Origin: Microbacteriaceae bacterium PS02344
GTDB lineage: Bacteria; Actinomycetota; Actinomycetes; Actinomycetales; Microbacteriaceae
NCBI GenBank assembly: GCA_029959905.1
Contig: JASCNZ010000003.1
Coordinates: forward strand, 1 to 64,000
Direction of reading: 5' to 3'
DNA length: 64,000 nt
This document shows, piece by piece, positions 63,516 to 64,000 of the stretch (within the stretch, counting starts at the first letter, position 1; the number at the start of each line of letters is the position of its first letter). A program made the translations under genes and the position numbers. Below the pieces are notes generated by a model that did not search any database, was not told the origin of the DNA, and saw only the letters and a list, made by a program, of their open reading frames with translations.

Positions 63516-64000
63516 CGAACCGCCCGCGCCCGACGCCGTCGCTGCACCTGGCCCATGGTCTTGTCCTGCAGATCGACGAGCGGCTTGCCCTCGGCATCCG
63601 CCGCGTGCCGCTCCCACACCCCGTTCGGCCCGAGGTGCCACGAACTGGTCCCCGGGTCCATCGCGAGGTCGAAGAACGACTGCAGCTCCTTCAGATGCGC
63701 TGGATCGGTGACGCGCACGAGCGCTTCGACCCGGCGGTCGAGGTTGCGGTGCATCATGTCGGCGCTGCCGATGTAGACCTGCGGGTCGCCGTCGTTCTCG
63801 AAGGCGAAGATGCGCGAGTGCTCGAGGTAGCGGCCGAGGATGCTGCGCACCGTGATGTTATCGCTGATGCCCTCGAGATCGGTGCGCAGGCTGCAGATGC
63901 CCCGCACCCACACGTCGACCTGCACGCCGGCCTGGCTCGCACGGTAGAGCGCGTCGATGACCTCCTCGTCGACCATCGAGTTCACCTTGATGCGGATGTG
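63512..64000 (-). CDS. ppk: Polyphosphate kinase, C-terminal part (runs off the window)
   Basis: About 160 C-terminal residues of PPK1. It has [53 protein letters not shown], the phosphate-binding Arg set of the family. The front of the gene is beyond position 64000. PPK makes and uses polyphosphate and fits beside pst and mutT1. Confidence 0.93.
   Translation of the reverse strand, partial: HIRIKVNSMVDEEVIDALYRASQAGVQVDVWVRGICSLRTDLEGISDNITVRSILGRYLEHSRIFAFENDGDPQVYIGSADMMHRNLDRRVEALVRVTDPAHLKELQSFFDLAMDPGTSSWHLGPNGVWERHAADAEGKPLVDLQDKTMGQVQRRRRARAVR

Noticed and set aside
61540..63597. 685-codon minus-strand frame across pstS and mutT1
   Set aside because: It runs out of frame through two clear genes and has composition typical of a shifted frame.

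Overview
The window is a high-GC actinomycete chromosome, most likely Microbacterium or a close relative in the Microbacteriaceae. The backbone gene order (PASTA-bearing PBP1, RidA, acs, 6C RNA, tad genes, topA, tmk, holB) follows the mycobacterial ponA2-acs-tad-topA neighbourhood, and short actinobacterial promoters and GTG/ATG stop-start overlaps are common. The genus is inferred; the sequence itself does not prove it.

Backbone, left (1-9035): tRNA-Pro, a metallophosphoesterase, a bifunctional penicillin-binding protein, a DUF4177 protein, RidA, acetyl-CoA synthetase, a 6C small RNA with two C-loop hairpins, then a tad (Flp-type pilus) cluster with TadA ATPase, a TadB/C-like membrane protein and the 5' part of a DUF4244 pilin-like gene.

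Integrated element (about 9036-41668, 32.6 kb): the DUF4244 gene is split. Its N-terminal part ends next to a large serine integrase, and its C-terminal part lies 32.6 kb away, directly before the rest of the tad cluster. The element carries a family B DNA polymerase with motifs typical of primer-independent (pipolin) polymerases, a MobV-type relaxase with three inverted repeats upstream, and an array of cargo. The cargo is laid out in blocks bounded by repeats. A 5.5-kb block with a GHKL-STAS protein and a GIY-YIG/DUF1643 operon lies between two copies of a 140-bp double-dyad module. Metal blocks (cadmium/arsenic, copper, and a MerR/aldo-keto reductase pair) are separated by a 105-bp repeat of fixed geometry. 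A block with an AlbA_2/Schlafen-type protein lies between two further direct repeats. An AbiV-like gene lies at the right end. It reads as a pipolin-like integrative and probably mobilizable element with a modular resistance and defence cargo.

Backbone, right (41669-64000): two TadE-like genes, topA-tmk-holB, a secreted tripeptidyl-aminopeptidase-like hydrolase, tRNA-Thr, a Tat-exported M23 peptidase, pncA, small housekeeping or unknown genes, tRNA-Lys, a fasciclin lipoprotein divergent from sigK-rskA with a SigK-like promoter, a candidate new structured small RNA, an aminodeoxychorismate-lyase-like gene, a DUF559 gene framed by inverted repeats, the pstSCAB phosphate operon with a PHO box and an intercistronic hairpin, mutT1, and the 3' part of ppk.
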